Shown: positions 59,643 to 64,000 of the stretch, piece after piece
Position numbering within the stretch: the stretch's first letter is position 1
How the letters are laid out: every line of letters starts with the position of its first letter
Source: Pocillopora verrucosa
Lineage: Eukaryota > Cnidaria > Anthozoa > Scleractinia > Pocilloporidae
Assembly (NCBI RefSeq): GCF_036669915.1
Contig: NC_089319.1
Location: forward strand, 4,880,826 to 4,944,825
DNA: 64,000 nucleotides
Direction of reading: 5' to 3'
Made by a program: the position numbers and the translations under genes
Notes under the pieces: model-generated
Seen by the model: the letters and a program-made list of their open reading frames with translations, nothing else
Databases searched by the model: none
Told to the model about the DNA's origin: nothing

Positions 59643-60662
59643 CAGAGATAATATTGAAAAGATGAGAGCGCACTTCAACTAAGTGTCGTGAAACTAATAT
59701 CAGAGAAAACACAACAGTCAATCAGTAGAAGGGGTATTGTCATCAAGAGCCCGCGAGAACACACGGTAAAAAACAAGTGAGCCGCCTAAGACACGCAGAA
59801 CCGCAAGTAACCAAGGCACGTTTGGGTTTAGTTTGGCCTCTGAGGCGCAAGTGTCCTTGACTAGTGAAATCCCGGATTACATTCAGCACTAATCAGTTGA
59901 AGATTGTCCTCGCTTGCACATGGAATCTGTTTCTCAAAGGATTGCTTTTCAGAATATCCAAAATTAGAGTTATTAATAGAGTAACCTTTTGATATAAATA
60001 GTAAACTGAAAGCGGAAAATGCGTGACACGCCGTTTAGACCAAGCTCAAGCAAAGCAGATGGTAGATATAAATCTTTTAAACATCTGAAATCAGATCATG
60101 TAAAACTTTTCCGTTAAAAGTATGATATTTGAACTTCCCTTACAGCTTTTATTGATGTTACATATAAACGTTTTTTCAGTTCCATTCCATTAACAATTTT
60201 ACTATTTATATTTGTATTTTTGTTATTTATAAATTTTCCTCACAACTGTCACTCGTAAAGTTACTCTGAAGATTAGTTAAATAGCGGATTTGCTTGATAT
60301 AAGCAAACCACTGTTCAGTAGATAAGTTTATCAATTTTCATCATTTGTTTCCTTCAAAACAAATCAAACCTATAAGGAAATGTTACGTTTCAAATACTTC
60401 CGAGAGTTAAAAAGTTAAGGAGGAGTAAGCCAAGATAAGGCGAGGCAGAAGTATATATTGATCAAGAAAACATTGGCTTGGTAACCACACTAGATCCAGG
60501 CTTTTATCATGCGCCTTGATACCTTTATTTACCCCTTCGAAATATAATACTCTCCATCACTACCTCGGCTTCTGTCTGAAAATAGCTTACATGGGAAATT
60601 TCAGCTCAAGGTAGAATATTAAGCTATAAAGTCAACTGACTTATATCAGAAGTACCGAATTC
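59643..60662. other. Spacer between genes G and H
   Basis: About 1 kb: gene G 3' UTR and gene H promoter. No other gene seen. Confidence 0.5.
60625..60630 (+). promoter_or_regulatory. Candidate TATA box of gene H
   Basis: TATAAA lies 33 bases before the ATG at 60663, implying a very short 5' leader if used. Position and sequence are the only evidence. Confidence 0.35.
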
Positions 60663-63276
60663 ATGGATTTTACGCAATTTACCTTCTTCCTGCTATTCTT
60701 TATTTATCCTCTGAACCAACGAGCAAAGGCAGGTACGTATCTATACTTATTTACCCCAAAATTGCCCATAGTCATTTCCGCAGACCATCCTAAGTTTATT
60801 TACCACACATTTTTCCTCTGTCGTGTTGTCCTCTTTTTAAAATCTTTCCCTACTCAAGATGAAGATCTGACTGTTGAACTCGTCTGAAGATAATTTATCA
60901 ATATCGCAACTACTTATCGTACGACTTTCTCGAGCTTTTGGTCAAGATTTCAAGTCGGGCAAGAGTTATCTCCTTCTCGTGACCTTATTTGCTGTTTATG
61001 AAAAGGCGGATCACATTCCCGAGCAATTTCAGGCTTGCTAGGCTTACATGGAATGTATCTGAAAATCACAAATTGTACCAATCTGTGTTTTGTTTCAAGG
61101 GGAGTAAGTTTCTAAAGAAACTTTGTTGCAAGCTGCGTCGGTGAGAGAGTATAACAGTGTAATTTAGTATCACGAACTGAGTTAATAACGTAAAGTGGCC
61201 ACCGCAAAGAGTTTCAAAGCTGACGTTTCGAGCGTTAGACCCTAGTTAGAACGAACGAGCAGCCCCAAAACTCTAAGTTCGTGCCACAAGTTTTGTCCCG
61301 TCTTAGGAGCATTTTTCTGTAGATTTTCGCGTAGTGGCATGAACTGAGAGTTTTATGGCTTCTCATAACATATGAAATAGTTTCATTTAAGAAGTAAAAG
61401 TGCGGAATTCTTTTGAAGTCAGTCGCTAGAAATATCAATCACTTGGAGCCAAAAAGACTGAGAGCTTTGTGTTATCTCGAGATAAATTTATGCCTCAAAC
61501 GCATTTATCTTTTGTGTTGTTTATTATAAAACAAACTCCTGTTTACTCTAAAATCAGATCAGAAAGGCTACCGAAGAAAGACACATAGCCTTAAGCTTAT
61601 TGCTGACAAAACCACATCAATGACATACTTGTCAATACAATGATAACAATTAAACGTACAGAGAATACAAGGCAAAGGAAGGAAAAACCCTCTTAAGAGT
61701 GTCTATATTTTACTGTGGACGAAATGCGCTTTTAGCTCCATTGGTTGAAGTTTCCGTTGTTATATCACACTAATGACACTCAAGCGGACTCTTGCAACTG
61801 TCGTTGCATAATTCGATAACCTTTTTTTTTTTTACTATAAGCATAAAGAGCACGACCGAAACATACGATTACGAAAAAGAATGATTTCGTTACGACAATT
61901 TACTTTTGATACATCAGAAACATCTCCTTTCAAACAGAACCCCGGCCTTCTTTTTTCGCAATCCTCTGGTAATCCTACAACCTCTTCTCTTTATTCTAAC
62001 CCCATTTACGAACTCCAATTAACGAGATTACAACTCTTAAATCAGAGGAGACCCGCATAGAAAGAGCCTTGTGGCTGAAATGGGCTCCTTTCCAAGACCC
62101 CATAGAGTCTTTACTAGTTGGACAATGAGTACAGAATCACTTAAAAATTGCAAAAATTCCTTAATTTCCTCTTTGTAGGCGGTAGGACATCAGCCCTGTG
62201 TCAGGATGAGATTTCGACTTGTCCCGAATGGGCAGAACTTTGTAATGGATATTTACATGTAAGGCAAAAGTGTCCGCTGACCTGTAAGCAGTGTGGTAAG
62301 TTGACATAAGTTGGCATTTCCCTGAAAAAAGTAGATTAATACAAACTTAACCGGACATTTCACTCTCGCCCAAGTGTATCATATTTTTACTGACATCTCA
62401 GCTTATTTATCTAGTTTAGTGATTCTATTCCATAAGTCTTGTACCTATCATCAGTTTTTTTCAATCTAGTGATTTTACGAGTCACGGCTGATAGACACGG
62501 AAGGCAATTGTATGTTACCAAGCTTCTGTACAGCGCCAGAAGTTCATTCCGACGATGCGTAGGACTTTCATTTCCGGAGAAAATGTTGAAACAAATTAGA
62601 CCCTCTAGGCATTGGGTCAAATGTGGGATGTTTCACCTTAATACCTCCTTTAATAAACTTTCACTGAACAAGTTTAAGACGGTAGACCATAGCCGTGTGT
62701 CATCGTGGAAGGAATTGAATGAAAACTGAGGGTATAAGTGAGAGAAATACACTCAAAGTTTCCGTTCATTAAAGCTAGTCAAAACGTACACCCTGTTAAA
62801 ATCATCTTTGATTATAACAGATCCTTTTTAATTCCTGAAAATGACAGCCGTTACCTGTTATACAAATACCTCGGCCCAACAAAGAAACTTTGAAATATTG
62901 AACTTAAAAGTTCTGAATTTAACTCGTTGCCTTTTTTCCTTGTCAGATCATTTCGTCTCTGTTTTTTATCTGTTTTTCTTTTAACGAATTTCTTACTATT
63001 TCTCCTGCTATAGTTAACAATTCGCCTTTCACGCTTGTAACACCTTTGACGTCATCACGTCACCTCGTCTCAACGCGATGTACTTTATTCACCACCAGAA
63101 CAAGTACCGTTGAAATTATCAATAGGGGGACGTCGTTAAAAAACACCATAATAACACCAGCGGCATCAACAACACCAGCGGTATCAACATCACCAGCGGC
63201 ATCAACAACATACTTCACTCGAGTGAATGCACTTTTGACCTTAGGGATCATTTGGAGTCATATTCTCTGTCACTGA
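60663..63276 (+). CDS. Gene H: secreted or GPI-linked ShKT-mucin protein
   Basis: Tandem relative of gene G. Exons: 60663-60732 (signal peptide MDFTQFTFFLLFFIYPL), 62179-62295 (ShKT) and 63014-63276 (stalk to stop). Total 450 bases, 149 residues plus stop, phase 1 junctions throughout. ShKT cysteines: C-QDEIST-C-PEWAEL-C-NGYLHVRQK-C-PLT-C-KQ-C. The stalk holds a short repeat of TPAAST/SPAAST units, then a hydrophobic end (VNALLTLGIIWSHILCH) that fits a GPI-attachment signal better than in G. The shared exon plan and ShKT pattern point to tandem duplication followed by strong divergence of the stalk. Confidence 0.78.
61160..61255. repeat. Possible dispersed repeat in gene H intron 1
   Basis: A stretch with GTAAAGTGGCCACCGCAAAG and GACGTTTCGAGCGTTAG resembles a motif I associate with dispersed repeats in anthozoan genomes. 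This rests on recollection only. Confidence 0.3.
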
Positions 63277-64000
63277 TGATGTCACAAGTTGCTAAAAACA
63301 AGTATCACAAAATAATTGTTCACCTGTTGCGCCAGGAAACATCACCTACAAAATTTCGATTATGGCAACAAACATTTGAAATTCAAGGCTACTATGGGCC
63401 CAATTCTCAAAATTTCTTGTAACTTTTGCGGGCTCGAATCCATATTTCAAAGCCTAAATCTAAGGAATAATATTGCAGTTCAGTTTAAAACCAATGCATT
63501 TTCTTCCACTTCCTGTTATTATCATGGTTTGAATTTCAAAACCATCATCATCTCCATCCTGAATGGAGACACGACAAACAAAAAGCAGCTTTAAGGGACT
63601 GGGAATTACCGCGACTTTCAGGAATTGCGTCCCACGTCTTTCATGATAATTTTTTTTGGTCGAGTGATGTCTGCACGCAAACTTAGTGAGAAAATTCATG
63701 GCTTATTCCTGGGCAATCTCTCTTAATCTTGTGTAGCTGATCTCCTGTGAATAAGGTTGCATGTTCTCCGCTTACAGCTTGAATACCACTTCAAAGGACG
63801 AATGGACTCAGCATGAGTAGCCTGTGGTGAAGCCGGACGTATTATTCATCCCGGCTGTGGGGGATGACTGCGACGCAGGCTACGCATGGAGAGCCCATGC
63901 GTTAAGAATTGGACTTGGTATTTCAAGATCCTCTTGAAACTTCGAAAGCAGGATATTAAAAGATAATTTTAGAGGGATTTCTATAATTAAGGTTTTAAGA
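63277..64000. other. Gene H 3' flank
   Basis: No gene seen to the end of the window. Confidence 0.5.

Noticed and set aside
1-64000. CRISPR arrays, bacterial operons, tRNA or rRNA genes
   Set aside because: No regularly spaced repeats, no cloverleaf or rRNA-like sequence recognised, and gene structure is clearly eukaryotic.

Overview
This is animal nuclear DNA. Genes are split into short exons with GT..AG introns, the sequence is AT-rich, and there is LINE and MITE debris. The combination of ApeC (apextrin C-terminal), CUB and ShKT domains points to an anthozoan cnidarian; a stony coral is my best guess (inference).

The window is a cluster of cell-surface receptor genes. Five genes on the minus strand (A-E) share one plan: signal peptide, ApeC domain, CUB domain, Ser/Thr-rich stalk with one membrane helix, and a cytoplasmic tail built from tiny exons, most ending in a tyrosine motif (NPLY, NILY, NPVY). 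Genes A (364-4808), B (13672-18309) and C (26250-31313) lie in near-identical tandem copies. Gene A has a premature stop in its ApeC exon and a damaged splice donor, so it looks broken. Gene D (33803-41801) is the divergent fourth member and carries an extra ShKT exon before ApeC. Gene E (42894-49802) is more divergent still. Gene F (51075-54900) uses the same stalk, membrane and tail design but carries a different Cys-rich ectodomain in place of ApeC-CUB. Two plus-strand genes, G (58273-59642) and H (60663-63276), encode a signal peptide, one ShKT domain, a Thr/Ser stalk and a hydrophobic C-terminus that may direct GPI anchoring.

The exon phases are strikingly regular. Every ectodomain exon is phase 1-1, the membrane exon is 1-2, and every tail exon is 2-2. 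Any ectodomain exon can therefore be swapped or inserted upstream of the adapter exon, and tail exons can be gained or lost, without breaking the frame. The summed exon lengths of genes E, F, G and H are each a multiple of three and end in a stop, which supports these hand-built models.

Repeats: a 5'-truncated LINE (11799-13481), itself split by a 396-bp TTAA-flanked MITE with long terminal inverted repeats, sits at the A/B unit junction. A second MITE family of about 200 bp recurs across the units. Copy-specific tandem duplications and replacements are present in units A and B.

Inferred role: ApeC proteins studied in amphioxus bind bacterial peptidoglycan, and NPxY motifs recruit PTB-domain and clathrin adaptors. 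The cluster may therefore encode a recently expanding set of microbe-sensing or uptake receptors. All gene models were assembled by eye from splice signals, reading frame and similarity between copies; no transcript evidence was available.
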